From positions 18,058-82,057 of the forward strand of contig NZ_BDCC01000047.1 in the NCBI RefSeq assembly GCF_001613305.1: 64,000 bases of DNA, read 5' to 3'. This DNA is from Nocardia vaccinii NBRC 15922. Lineage in GTDB: Bacteria > Actinomycetota > Actinomycetes > Mycobacteriales > Mycobacteriaceae. Under the pieces are notes generated by a model, which saw only the letters and a program-made list of their open reading frames with translations, had not been told where the DNA came from and did no database searches. Numbering within the stretch: position 1 is the first letter of the stretch; every line of letters starts with the position of its first letter. Of this stretch, positions 54,934-63,975 are shown one piece after another. A program made the translations under genes and the position numbers.

Positions 54934-55959
54934 ATGAGTGAACTGGCCAAGGTGATTCGACTGCGCGACTGCGACTTCGAGGCGCGGCAGCGCCCAGCGC
55001 CGCGGCAATGGCCGAGCCGGCCAGTGTCACGTCCGGTGACGTCGCTGACCGAGCGAGTCGCGCAGGTGCCCCCGCGCCGGCCGCGCGACCTGGGCGATCT
55101 GGCCCGCGACGCGATCACCAGCGGTATCCGCGGCGCGGCCGATTTCGCTCGCCGCCGCCTGGCCGGCGACTACCAGGTCGACGAATTCGGCCTGGACGAA
55201 CACCTGCTGGAATCGGTCCTGCTACCGGCCCTGCGGCCGCTGTCGGACCTATGGTTCCGGGTGCAGGTCACGGGCATCGAGAACATCCCCGAAACCGGGG
55301 GCGCGCTGATCGTGTCCAACCACGCGGGTGTACTCCCGATCGACGGGCTGATGCTCCAGCTGGCCGTGCACGACCGGCACCCGAAACAACGGCTGCTGCG
55401 GCTGTTGGCTGCTGATCTGGTCTTCGAACTGCCCATCCTGAGCGGATTGGCCCGCAAGGCCGGACACACCCTGGCCTGCTCCGCCGACGCCGTACGCCTG
55501 CTGGGCTCCGGCGAGCTGGCCGGAGTGTTTCCCGAGGGATTCAAGGGTGTCGGCAAGCCCTACAGTGAGCGATACAAGCTGCAGCGGTTCGGACGCGGCG
55601 GCTTCGCCTCGGCAGCAGCCAAGACGGGCGTACCGATCATTCCGTGCTCGATCGTCGGCTCCGAGGAGATCTACCCCAAGCTCGCCGACATCACCCCGCT
55701 GGCCCGGCTGCTCGGGCTGCCCTACTTCCCGGTGACATCGACGTTTCCGCATCTGGGCGTGCTCGGCGCAGTCCCGCTGCCCTCGAAGTGGTACATCGAA
55801 TTCGGTACCCCCATCCCGACCGACGGTTTCACCCCGGGGCTCGCCGACGACCCGATGACGATGTTCCACCTGACCGACCAGATCCGCGAAACAATCCAGC
55901 AGACACTGTACGAACTGCTCACCAAACGCCCCCACCCGTTTGCCGGCCCGAACAACTGA
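54934..55959 (+). CDS. PlsC-type lysophospholipid acyltransferase
   Basis: A 341-residue acyltransferase of the 1-acylglycerol-phosphate acyltransferase fold. The catalytic block is NHAGVLPID at 129-137. The motif normally has H-x4-D; here the first Asp is at x6, as in a group of actinobacterial homologues. GVFPEG and PIIPCSIVGSEEIYPK are blocks III and IV. The first 100 residues are hydrophilic and Arg-rich. Expected to acylate a lysophospholipid or related glycolipid at the membrane inner face. ATG 54934 with GGAG upstream was chosen; the longer frame is poor. Confidence 0.82.
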   Translation: MSELAKVIRLRDCDFEARQRPAPRQWPSRPVSRPVTSLTERVAQVPPRRPRDLGDLARDAITSGIRGAADFARRRLAGDYQVDEFGLDEHLLESVLLPALRPLSDLWFRVQVTGIENIPETGGALIVSNHAGVLPIDGLMLQLAVHDRHPKQRLLRLLAADLVFELPILSGLARKAGHTLACSADAVRLLGSGELAGVFPEGFKGVGKPYSERYKLQRFGRGGFASAAAKTGVPIIPCSIVGSEEIYPKLADITPLARLLGLPYFPVTSTFPHLGVLGAVPLPSKWYIEFGTPIPTDGFTPGLADDPMTMFHLTDQIRETIQQTLYELLTKRPHPFAGPNN

Positions 55960-56234
55960 CGAACAGTTCAGTTACCCGGAGCGGTCGACAAGCCCGGCCG
56001 ACAACCGGGCCACACGCCGAGACCGAAAGCCATGGACACGGAAATCATCGGCGGCCGTGCTCGATACATGGCTGGAGATGAACCCAGCACGCACGCCTCG
56101 GTATCGGCTCCGCAGCCACTGCCACACTCCGCGGCCAACGCACGGTCCGTGGCGTCGAGCGGCACGGGACAGCCGGGCGCGGTTTCGACGCGGGCCTCGG
56201 CTGGTCGAGGCACCGCGATAGTGGACGGGTGGAT

Positions 56235-57383
56235 TCAGCCGAGGTGTGCCTGCAACAACCAGGCGGGCACCGAGCTACGGCCACCCGGCTCGTCACGGAC
56301 ATCTTCGAACGAGATCGGTAACTGCTTGTCCCTCGGAAGATTGTTGCCGTGGATGCGGGCCTGGCGGATCTCGTCGATCACCCAGTACTTCGAGACCACT
56401 TCGCGCAGTTCGGCTTCGGTGACGGGGTTGGGACCGAACCCGGCAGGCGGATTCGGGAGGGCCTTGCGGTCGAACACGAGCACGAAGTAGGACGCTCCGG
56501 GGGCGGCGGCGCGGACGATGGACTGCTGGTATCCCTCGCGCTGGTCCACCGGGATCGAATGGAACAGGGTGCTGTCGACGATGGTGCCGAAACGGCCGTC
56601 GTATCCGGCGAACGAGGCGATGTCGGCGACCTCGTAGGACGCGGTGGTCAGTCCGCGGCGGGACGCCTCGGCGCGGGCCAGTTCGATGGCGGTCGGGGCG
56701 GAGTCCAATCCCACTGTCGTGTAACCGTGTTCGGCCAGATACAGGGAGATCGCTGCCTCGCCGCACCCCACATCGAGCACGTCACCGTGGAACTTGCCCT
56801 GCTCGATGATCGCCTTCAGTTCCGGCTGCGGCTCGCCCAGACTCCAGGGGGGTTTGGCATCCCAGAACGGTCCGGCCTCGCCCTTGTATGCAGCCTCGAA
56901 TGTGAATTCGCCCGGCGTGGTCGTGTCTGCTGTTCCCGCGTCACTGTCTCGGGTTTCGATTGCTTTCACTGTTTTGTCGAGGGTTTGTTTCAGGACGCGT
57001 TTGCCGACGGTCCCGACGACGGCCCCCAGGACCCGGCCCTTGAGGTTCTTGCCCTCGCGCACGACGACCACATCCACGTCGGTCATCCCGTCGGGTCGAC
57101 GTGTGAAGGTGTAGGTATGACCCGAGTGGCCACCCCACAGGTTCGAGTCGGTGGTCGTCATGACGACGCGGTCCGGGTTCGACCAGTCGTAGTGCAGGCG
57201 TTCCCAGATGCCGTGGGAACCCTCGGTGACGTCCGCATCACACTGGCCCTGATCGTGGACCTCGAGATATTCGTCGGCACTGTTGCCGAACACCTGCGAG
57301 CGGCCCGGCCCGAAATCGGTCAACGCCGCCACGAACTGTTCCGGTGTCGAACTCGTGGTCTCCTTGAGGTGGATGGTGGACAT
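56235..57383 (-). CDS. SRPBCC domain fused to class I SAM methyltransferase
   Basis: A 382-residue fusion. Residues 1-145 resemble a START/SRPBCC lipid-binding-type domain (STIHLKETTSSTPEQFVAAL, HYDWSNPDRVVMTTTDSNLW, GHTYTFTRRPDGMTDVDVVV). Residues 160-380 are a class I methyltransferase: motif I VLDVGCGEA at 202-210, acidic residue D227 in TTVGLDSAP, and VDSTLFHSI as motif IV. The methyltransferase half resembles small-molecule (thiopurine/chlorinated hydrocarbon-type) methyltransferases. AGGAGGCTCC lies before ATG 57383. The fused domain may present a hydrophobic substrate (inference). Confidence 0.82.
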   Translation of the reverse strand: MSTIHLKETTSSTPEQFVAALTDFGPGRSQVFGNSADEYLEVHDQGQCDADVTEGSHGIWERLHYDWSNPDRVVMTTTDSNLWGGHSGHTYTFTRRPDGMTDVDVVVVREGKNLKGRVLGAVVGTVGKRVLKQTLDKTVKAIETRDSDAGTADTTTPGEFTFEAAYKGEAGPFWDAKPPWSLGEPQPELKAIIEQGKFHGDVLDVGCGEAAISLYLAEHGYTTVGLDSAPTAIELARAEASRRGLTTASYEVADIASFAGYDGRFGTIVDSTLFHSIPVDQREGYQQSIVRAAAPGASYFVLVFDRKALPNPPAGFGPNPVTEAELREVVSKYWVIDEIRQARIHGNNLPRDKQLPISFEDVRDEPGGRSSVPAWLLQAHLG

Positions 57384-57571
57384 CGGAGCCTCCTGTTCTG
57401 GGCGATAACTCCTCGAGGGATCGACGGGTCGCCGTTCACACGTGCGCAACAGGAAAGACCGCCCAGGCCGAGGCGAGGATGCCGACAAGGACATCACGCC
57501 GAGTACCTGCCGCGGCCGCAGCCGTCTGTACCGTTTGCGCGACGTTTGAAACTGTCGAATCACCATCCAGT

Positions 57572-57841
57572 CTAGGACCTTGCACGGGACAATCCGAGGT
57601 ACTGGTTGCAGTACCGGCCGCTACCGCCGACGAGTTCGAGCTGTGAGTCCGCCGGTTCGAGCAGACTCCTCCAGGAGGGGCTGCTGTGCGGCTCGCCCGA
57701 TTCCCGCACGAGTGCGCCCGCTCGGCCGTGTTCAACAGCGAAGTGCGCCAGCAACTTTCGCATCGTGTCGGCTTCCGCGGTGAAGATCCGGACTCGCTCG
57801 ATATGCGCAGATTCGCGCCCGGCCGCGGCACACCGGGCCAT
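57572..57841 (-). CDS. possible small hypothetical protein
   Basis: From ATG 57841 (GAAGGCGAG upstream) 89 residues: ARCAAAGRESAHIERVRIFT, AEADTMRKLLAHFAVEHGRA, then SWRSLLEPADSQLELVGG. The composition is protein-like, but I recognise no family. It lies downstream of the nitroreductase gene on the same strand, so it could be the last gene of that operon. Confidence 0.35.
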   Translation of the reverse strand: MARCAAAGRESAHIERVRIFTAEADTMRKLLAHFAVEHGRAGALVRESGEPHSSPSWRSLLEPADSQLELVGGSGRYCNQYLGLSRARS

Positions 57842-57975
57842 CTCGCCTTCAGTCAGGCGATAGCGCCGGTCGGCCCGTGTGAGCGGGGTTATCCGAATTT
57901 GTGGTGGTCCCACTGTCGATGTCGGCGCTTCGATGGGTGGATCGGTTTGCCCGGGCCGCGACTGGCGGCCCCGGT

Positions 57976-58479
57976 TCACTGCTGGTCGAGCCGGCATTGC
58001 ACCATTGGCAGGCCGGTGCCGCGGCTGTCGATCGGTGCGCCGAGGGTGTTCTCGAGCGCGGGTTTCATGGTGTTCCAGGCGCGGGGATAGCGGGAGATGT
58101 ACGACCGCAGGGAGGCGGCGGTCTCGTCGGGGGTGAGTACCCGAGTGGTGGCGGCGGCAGGGCCGTGGCGGCCGATCCAGATGCGCGCGTGTGGATCGGC
58201 TTGCAGGTTGCGGAACCATTGGGATCGGGTGCCGAAGCCGGAGACCACGACGTAGGTGTCGGGTGCGGGGCGGTCGATGACTTCCAGGACGACGTACCGG
58301 CGTGTTCCGGTTTTGCGGCCGATGTGTTCGAGCATCAGCATGCGTGAGCCGAACAGGAATCCGAGGTGTGCTCGGTAGAGCAGGATCGGTGCGCGCATCA
58401 GCCGGCGGTTCCGGAGCGCTCGGGTTGCGGTGCTGACCAGTGTGCTGGTCAGGGCGGGTAGTGCGGAAGTGTCGGACAT
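57976..58479 (-). CDS. deazaflavin-dependent nitroreductase family protein
   Basis: A 167-residue DUF385 protein: LMLEHIGRKTGTRRYVVLEV, TYVVVSGFGTRSQWFRNLQA. The E-H-I-G-R-K-T-G motif corresponds to H-x-GRRSG in the paralogues. GAGGTCAC precedes the ATG at 58479. It starts 37 bases after the TetR gene and is therefore probably under that regulator's control; F420H2-dependent reduction is expected. Confidence 0.85.
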   Translation of the reverse strand: MSDTSALPALTSTLVSTATRALRNRRLMRAPILLYRAHLGFLFGSRMLMLEHIGRKTGTRRYVVLEVIDRPAPDTYVVVSGFGTRSQWFRNLQADPHARIWIGRHGPAAATTRVLTPDETAASLRSYISRYPRAWNTMKPALENTLGAPIDSRGTGLPMVQCRLDQQ

Positions 58480-58516
58480 GGTGTGACCTCGTTTGTCGAG
58501 TAGGGACCGGTAATCG

Positions 58517-59146
58517 TCATCGGTTGTCGTCTGTCGCCGCACCTCCCAGTCCGGTTCGGTAGATCGACAACACCTCGGTGCCCCAGCGCCGCATACCGAT
58601 CTCGGTCAGCGGGTCGTCGCCGAGGACGGTGCGCAGATGCGGGCGCAGGATCAACACCGCGAGGTCGTTGATGAGCAGGAATGCCGCGCGCACGCCGGGA
58701 TCCGAACCGGCATCGGCCATCCCGGCTTCGGCCAGTCTCGCCAGGGCCGTCTGGCTGATCGTGTACAGGCGCGTGAACAACGTGGCGCCTGCCGGTCCGT
58801 CCGCGACCAGCATTCGTCCCAGATAGGCGGGTATCGGGGAATCCGCCGGCAGCTGTCTGATCACCAGCTCGGCCATGGTCGGCGCCGTGGCCGCGGCGAA
58901 AGGGTCGGCACCGTCCGGGTTGGTGACCTCGTCGAGCAGTGAGTCGAAGATCTCGGCCACATGTTCGTCGACCGCCTCGCGTAAGCCTTCCTTGGCGCCG
59001 TAATGCCGCATGACCAGTGCTGGAGACACGCCGGCGGCGGTGGCGATATCACGGATCGAGACCCCGTCGGGGCCGTGGTCGGCGAACAGTCGCAGGGCCT
59101 CGTCGCGGATTCTGGCTCGCGCCGTCCGGTCATCGAGTGAACGCAT
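58517..59146 (-). CDS. TetR family transcriptional regulator
   Basis: A 209-residue regulator: HTH RTARARIRDEALRLFADH, then SIRDIATAAGVSPALVMRHYGAKEG, followed by a helical ligand domain (ELVIRQLPADSPIPAYLGRM, AFLLINDLAVLILRPHL). ATG 59146 was chosen over the upstream frame because the palindrome TTACTATAGTAA sits immediately before it. First gene of an operon with the nitroreductase at 57976-58479; likely autoregulated. Confidence 0.9.
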   Translation of the reverse strand: MRSLDDRTARARIRDEALRLFADHGPDGVSIRDIATAAGVSPALVMRHYGAKEGLREAVDEHVAEIFDSLLDEVTNPDGADPFAAATAPTMAELVIRQLPADSPIPAYLGRMLVADGPAGATLFTRLYTISQTALARLAEAGMADAGSDPGVRAAFLLINDLAVLILRPHLRTVLGDDPLTEIGMRRWGTEVLSIYRTGLGGAATDDNR

Positions 59147-59148
59147 GG

Positions 59149-59160
59149 TTACTATAGTAA
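59149..59160. promoter_or_regulatory. palindromic operator at the tetR start
   Basis: TTACTATAGTAA is a perfect 12-bp palindrome two bases upstream of the TetR start codon, in an AT-rich patch. TetR bound here would block its own expression and the downstream nitroreductase. Confidence 0.65.
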
Positions 59161-59376
59161 ACAAATGTTCACCTCGTGTCGAGCCGGTGCGCTTCCCGGC
59201 CGTGCGTAGCCGCTCTCGGCGGTGAGCCATACGTCGGTGAGGGCTCACGGATGCCTTTTTCGCGTGTGCCTGTTGCCTGGTGGTGGGGTGGCTGAGCGCG
59301 ATGCGGCGGCATGAATAATTCAGTGCAGGTCGAGCAAGGTCCGCGGTCGAGGGTTCGGGCGTGAGGCTTGCATCCG

Positions 59377-59388
59377 GTACCTGGGTAC
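59377..59388. promoter_or_regulatory. dyad upstream of the merR operon
   Basis: GTACC and GGTAC form a perfect dyad around TG, in a TTGCAT...TTACC setting 17 bases upstream of the gene at 59405. MerR-type regulators bind dyads between a -35 and a -10 box, so this is a candidate site for the MerR encoded two genes on. Confidence 0.4.
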
Positions 59389-59404
59389 GGGCTTACCGTG
59401 AGTT

Positions 59405-59749
59405 ATGGCTATTTCTCCTGGTGCACAGGATTGGATCCGGGATGCGTGCACATTGCCGACGATCGAGCAGCCGATCCGGATCGCCGAGTTCGACCGGCTG
59501 TTCGCCGATGGCGTCCTTGCCGTTCACCGGCCGGGCCCGGTCCGGCTCGAACTGGCTCTGGATCCGGTTTTCGAGCCGGTTGCGCGGGATTTGGCTGATC
59601 GTGAGTCGAGCTGCTGCCAGTTCTTCACGTTCGACTTCCTTACTCCCGAGGACCGGGTAGTGATGGTGGTCGGCGTGCCGGCGGCCTACGTCGAGGTGCT
59701 CGATGCCTTCGCTGCCCGGGTGGACGCCGCCCGCGGTGGTGACAGGTGA
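59405..59749 (+). CDS. hypothetical protein with Cys-Cys motif, coupled to merR
   Basis: A 114-residue protein: IRIAEFDRLFADGVLAVHRP, VRLELALDPVFEPVARDLAD, RESSCCQFFTFDFL and VVMVVGVPAAYVEVLDAFAA. The E-S-S-C-C motif may bind a metal. Small proteins of this kind next to MerR regulators are common in actinobacteria (memory), but no function is established. Its stop overlaps the MerR start (GTGA), so they are translationally coupled. Confidence 0.75.
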   Translation: MAISPGAQDWIRDACTLPTIEQPIRIAEFDRLFADGVLAVHRPGPVRLELALDPVFEPVARDLADRESSCCQFFTFDFLTPEDRVVMVVGVPAAYVEVLDAFAARVDAARGGDR

Positions 59750-60210
59750 CCATGCTGCGTACCAGCGAGCTGGCCGCCGCGGCCGGGGTGAACGTGCAGA
59801 CGCTGCGCTATTACGAGCGCCGTGGCCTGCTGGCCGAACCTGGACGCACCCTGGGTGGGCATCGGCTGTATCCGGAGCAGGCGGTGACGGTATTGCGGGT
59901 GATCAAGGCCGCTCAGCGGCTGGGGTTCACACTCGGCGAGGTCGCCGATCTGCTGGCGGCCACTCGGCTCGGGCGCCTGCGCGCCGGTGCCGGGTTGCAG
60001 GCCCGCGCGACGGCGAAGCTGGCCGAGGTCGACGCCGGACTCGCCCAGCTGACCGCCGTACGCGACACCCTGCGGGCAGCCTTGGCGGCCGGGTGTGACG
60101 ACTTGCTGACATGCAGTGAAAGTCCGGACTGCCCAGTGCGATTCACCGAAAGCGACGAGTCGAGCGCGAAGGGCGGACGTGATCGAGATCCCGGATGGCA
60201 GCGGCCATGA
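59746..60210 (+). CDS. MerR family transcriptional regulator
   Basis: A 154-residue MerR protein: winged HTH at 1-75 (LRTSELAAAAGVNVQTLRYY, ERRGLLAEPGRTLGGHRLY), a dimerisation coiled coil at about 80-115, and C-terminal Cys residues (AAGCDDLLTCSESPDC) placed for binding a thiophilic metal, as in MerR/ZntR-type sensors. The GTG start overlaps the upstream gene. No metal transporter is adjacent; the Cys-Cys protein is the only partner. Confidence 0.88.
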   Translation: MTMLRTSELAAAAGVNVQTLRYYERRGLLAEPGRTLGGHRLYPEQAVTVLRVIKAAQRLGFTLGEVADLLAATRLGRLRAGAGLQARATAKLAEVDAGLAQLTAVRDTLRAALAAGCDDLLTCSESPDCPVRFTESDESSAKGGRDRDPGWQRP

Positions 60211-60307
60211 CGTACTGGGCGTGCCTCGACGTCGCCCACCGCCGCGAATTCGGCACGGTCGCCGGGGTCCGAGTCGGTGTTCGGGTCACCGAAGCCATCA
60301 CCGGCTG

Positions 60308-60814
60308 TCAGAGTTGGTAGCCGTCGATATCGGGTGCCGGGTGCGGTTCACCCCCGGCGGCGCTGAATGCCGTCAGTGCACGCACCATGCCCGACCGGTC
60401 CTCATCGGGCATACGGGCCACCAAGGCCGCGATCTCTTCGCGGCGGCGATCGGTCACCGCGGCGACGATCTCGTGTCCACGCGGGGTCAGTTCGATGATC
60501 AGCTCGCGGCGCGAGTCCGGATTGAGTCTGCGGTCGATCAAACCCGCGGCCACCAGCCGATCGACCATGCGGGTGGCCGTGGACGGCTGCACGTTGAGCC
60601 TCTCGGCCAGCGCGGCGATCTTCGACGGGCCGCGGGTCGACAGGATCACCAATGTGCGGAACTGCGCGATGGTGAGGGTGTCGTCGACATGGGCGATCGA
60701 TCGCGCCGACAACGCCACCAGCAACCGCGAGGCCGTGAGCAGAGCGTCGGTCAGCTCGTCCACGGACTCCTGCGCCACCTGCCGACGACCTCGTCCTGCC
60801 ACGAGTACCTCCAT
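60308..60814 (-). CDS. MarR family transcriptional regulator
   Basis: A 168-residue MarR protein: LTASRLLVALSARSIAHVDD, LTIAQFRTLVILSTRGPSKI, then the winged HTH LAERLNVQPSTATRMVDRLV and LNPDSRRELIIELTPRGHEI. Full length. It is divergent from the ClC gene at 61072 and presumably regulates it. ATG 60814; the longer frame (to 60895) is less protein-like. Confidence 0.88.
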   Translation of the reverse strand: MEVLVAGRGRRQVAQESVDELTDALLTASRLLVALSARSIAHVDDTLTIAQFRTLVILSTRGPSKIAALAERLNVQPSTATRMVDRLVAAGLIDRRLNPDSRRELIIELTPRGHEIVAAVTDRRREEIAALVARMPDEDRSGMVRALTAFSAAGGEPHPAPDIDGYQL

Positions 60815-61027
60815 CACCAAAACCCGCCGTTCTCCCTCATCCTGCCGCTTGTGTCCCGTGACGTGAAGTCGCACCGCCGAGCCGGAAAGCCACACAGGAC
60901 GATTCGCTGCACGCTACCGAGTGCGGCCGGGGACCAGCGCGACCGGCCACACCACAGCCGGCGTCCATGCCCCGTCGCTACCGAGGCGCACGCTGTCCTC
61001 GCCGCCACCGTGAATCACGTACCTACT

Positions 61028-61035
61028 ACAATTGT
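61028..61035. promoter_or_regulatory. palindrome upstream of the ClC gene
   Basis: ACAATTGT is palindromic and lies 37 bases before the ClC start, within CTACAATTGTTGC. A related element, GCAACAGTTGC, occurs at 63976-63986 before the ctaG-like gene. Possible MarR operator. Confidence 0.4.
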
Positions 61036-61071
61036 TGCTTACTGCATGTTTCCGGGTGATGAGGGATTCGT

Positions 61072-62887
61072 ATGACAGCGACGCAGTCCAAGTCGGCGCA
61101 CACCGGGAAGGTTGTGTCCGGTAGGCGGTGGTCGTTGCCGGTTCCGGCGCGGGTTTCGCTGGGGGAGTGGGTCCGGGACAGTCGCGGCGGGATCGTCGTC
61201 CTGGCGGTGATCATCGGCGCCGGGTCCGGTCTCGGTGCGATCGTGTTCCGTTGGCTGATAACGACGTTCACCGAGCTTCTGTCCGGTCACGCGGATTATT
61301 CCGCGGCCGGACGGGTCGCGAATCCGCATCTGCCCGCGCTGGGGATCTGGTTCGTGGTGCTGGCTCCGGTGGTGGCCGGGGCGATCTATGGTCCGTTGGT
61401 CACGAAGTTCGCACCCGAGGCGCGCGGGCACGGTGTGCCGGAGGTGATGTACGCGGTCGCGGCCCGGGGCGGCCGGATTCCACCGCAGGTTACGGTGGTG
61501 AAGGCATTGGCTTCGGCGCTGTGCATCGGCGGGGGTGGTTCGGTGGGCCGTGAGGGGCCGATCGTGCAGATCGGGTCCGCGTGGGGGTCGAGCCTCGGCC
61601 GACTGACCCGGATGCCGGAGAACCGGCTGCGGATTCTGGTCGCGTGCGGTGCGGCCGGTGGTATCGCCGCGACGTTCAAACGCACCGATCGCGGGGCCGT
61701 TCTTCGCGATGGAGCTGATCTTGCGGGACTTCGCGGCCGAGTCGTTCGGCGCGGTGGTGCTGTCGTCGGTGACCGCCAGCGTGATCGGCCGGGCCGCGTT
61801 CGGCAATCACCCGTTCCTGGATCTACCCGTCTTCCATCTGAAATCGGGATGGGAGTACCTGATCTTCGCGGTGCTGGGCATCGTGGTCGGCGCGGTCGGA
61901 GTGGCGTTCACCCACATTCTGTACTGGATCGAGGACGCGTGCGACTGGGCGTGGCGCGGCCCGGAATGGTTGCGCCCGGCTGTGGGTGGTGTGCTGCTGG
62001 GCGGGCTGTTGCTCGCATTGCCGCAGATGTACGGGGTTGGATATCCGGTATTGGCGCACGCCATCGACGGCGAATACGTCGTATGGCTGCTGCTGATCCT
62101 GATGGTCGGCAAGATCGTCGCGACCAGCCTGACCATCGGCATCGGCGGCTCGGGCGGAGTGTTCGCGCCGTCGCTGTTCATCGGCGCGATGGCTGGTACA
62201 GCCTTCGGAGTGCTTGTGCACCAACTGTTCCCGGCCGCGACCGCGGCGCCTGGCATGTACGGGCTCATCGGCATGGGTGCGGCGTTCGCGGGTGCGACCC
62301 GCGCGGCGATCACCGCGGTGGTCATCCTGTTCGAGCTCACCGGCGAGTACAGCATCATCCTGCCGCTGATGCTGGCCATCGTCGCTGCCGCACTCACCTC
62401 ACGGATATTGTCGAAAGAGACGATCTACACCCTCAAGCTGACCCGGCGCGGGGTGGATCTCGATGCGGCGCATCATGGTTCGGTCTCGCGCCTCGAACAG
62501 TCCGCTGTCGCGTCGGTGATGGAGCTGATGCCCGAGCCGATCGCGGCCGGCACTCCGATCGAGCAGGCCGGGCGCGCGGTGTGGTTGTCGGCCAACGGTG
62601 TCCTGCCGGTGATCGGCGCGGACGAGCACTATCACGGCTGCCTCACCGCGCAATCGGTCGCCGAGGCCCTGTCCGACCCGGCCTCGGATCACGCCACCGC
62701 CGGGGATCTCGCTGTCATCCCTCCGAAGATCACCGAAACCGCTTCTCTCGCAGATGCACTCGACGCCCTCGGCGCCGCGACGGCCACCGGCATCCCGGTC
62801 CTGGACTCCGCCGGGCGTACCGTGGTCGGCTGGCTCACTCACCGCGCCGTCTTGAAGGCCCTGCAAAGCGCGCACACCGGAACGTGA
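61072..62887 (+). pseudogene. ClC-type chloride channel/antiporter with CBS domains, frameshifted
   Basis: The first frame from ATG 61072 gives the N-terminal half: IVVLAVIIGAGSGLGAIVF, GHGVPEV, and the selectivity motif GGSVGREGP with the gating Glu. It breaks at 61678-61680, where AAAC replaces the expected AAC. The second frame continues NAPIAGPFFAMELILRDF through GSGGVFAPSLF and GMGAAFAGATRAAITAVV, ends the channel near 62430, and adds two CBS domains (SVMELMPEPIAAGTPIEQAG; ETASLADALDALGAATATGI). The intact protein would be about 604 residues. One extra A inactivates it, unless it is a sequencing error. The upstream MarR gene is divergent. Confidence 0.85.
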
Positions 62888-62956
62888 TTCGCCTCAGCAG
62901 ACCGGAATTCTCCGATGGTGCGGCCGTGCGAATGAATGTCCACACTCGCCGCGTGG

Positions 62957-63958
62957 TCATACCGGGTCGCCGTCCTTGTTCTCGTGCGGGGAAACAGGGC
63001 CTCGACCGTGCAGCTGTGCCAGACGCGCGTTGTAGGCGTCCAGCGCTGCTTGCTCGGCGTCGACGTCGGTGCCGCCGAAAGCGGATTCGCCGAGTAGGGC
63101 GCGCTGGCGGATTCCGTCGAGCCAGGGGCCGAAACTGCGGGCGGTGTCACCGGAATGGACCCACCGGCCCGCGACGATGATCATCAGCAGCATCATCAGG
63201 CCGTCCCCGCCCAGCCACATGATCACCCCGGCGGTGTTCTGATCGACCAGCGCGCCGGGGCCCCACGTCCGGGACGCGGCGTAAGCGGGCGCCAGCACCG
63301 ACGAGGACATCATCAACGTGACCCCGACGAGGGTGTCCGGCCCGACGCAGATCGCCAGCACCAGCAGCCGCAACCCGTACGGCCACGACGGCTCGGTCGT
63401 CAACTCGTCCCCGGCGAGCGGGAGCAGCAGGAGGTAACCGCTGATCAGGTAGAGCAGCAGTTCGGCGTCGTGGATCCAGGTATCGGTGAGCATCGCCTGC
63501 TGGAATCCGGTCAGATGAGTGAGCACCAGCACCACGGCGTACAGCGGCACCGTGAACCGGGCCGATATCAGCCACCGCCACGGCGCGCGCCACCGGGCGG
63601 TGTCGATGATCGCGCGGGCGCGGGGCCCGCCGGTGAGGTGGAGCAGCCGGATGGGCTGTCCCCACACCGCCAGCGCGGGCACCACGGTGATCAGCAGCAG
63701 ATGGACGACCATGTGGATGGTGAACAGGTGATGGGCGTACGCCGCCAGCGCGCTGTCCAGGGCCAGGACCAGCACGGCCAGTCCCGCGTACCAGCTGGCG
63801 ATCCGCAGCACCGGCCACGACTGTGCGTGCCGTCGTGCCCGTATCACCAGCCATCCGTACCCGATCGCGGCAACGGCGATCAGAGTGTCACCGATCGGTG
63901 AGATCGTCCAGGTCGTGAGCACTCCGGTCAGTGTTGGTGCCGCAACGTCGATCGCCAT
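62957..63958 (-). CDS. CtaG-like cytochrome c oxidase assembly family membrane protein
   Basis: A 333-residue membrane protein: IAVAAIGYGWLVIRARRHAQ, YAHHLFTIHMVVHLLLITVV, VWGQPIRLLHLTGGPRARAI and a C-terminal segment with MWLGGDGLMMLLMIIVAGRW. This is the caa3_CtaG family, six or seven helices with conserved His in HHLFTIHMVVH. In Bacillus CtaG is needed for functional caa3 oxidase; the link to copper in actinobacterial versions is inferred. ATG 63958 chosen; an ATG at 63997 is in frame, and the gene could start beyond the window. Confidence 0.85.
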   Translation of the reverse strand: MAIDVAAPTLTGVLTTWTISPIGDTLIAVAAIGYGWLVIRARRHAQSWPVLRIASWYAGLAVLVLALDSALAAYAHHLFTIHMVVHLLLITVVPALAVWGQPIRLLHLTGGPRARAIIDTARWRAPWRWLISARFTVPLYAVVLVLTHLTGFQQAMLTDTWIHDAELLLYLISGYLLLLPLAGDELTTEPSWPYGLRLLVLAICVGPDTLVGVTLMMSSSVLAPAYAASRTWGPGALVDQNTAGVIMWLGGDGLMMLLMIIVAGRWVHSGDTARSFGPWLDGIRQRALLGESAFGGTDVDAEQAALDAYNARLAQLHGRGPVSPHENKDGDPV

Positions 63959-63975
63959 AACCACACGAGCAGTAT

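Noticed and set aside
60207..60321. 37-codon ORF overlapping the merR stop (ATGA)
   Set aside because: Too short, overlaps the end of the marR gene, and no family is recognised.
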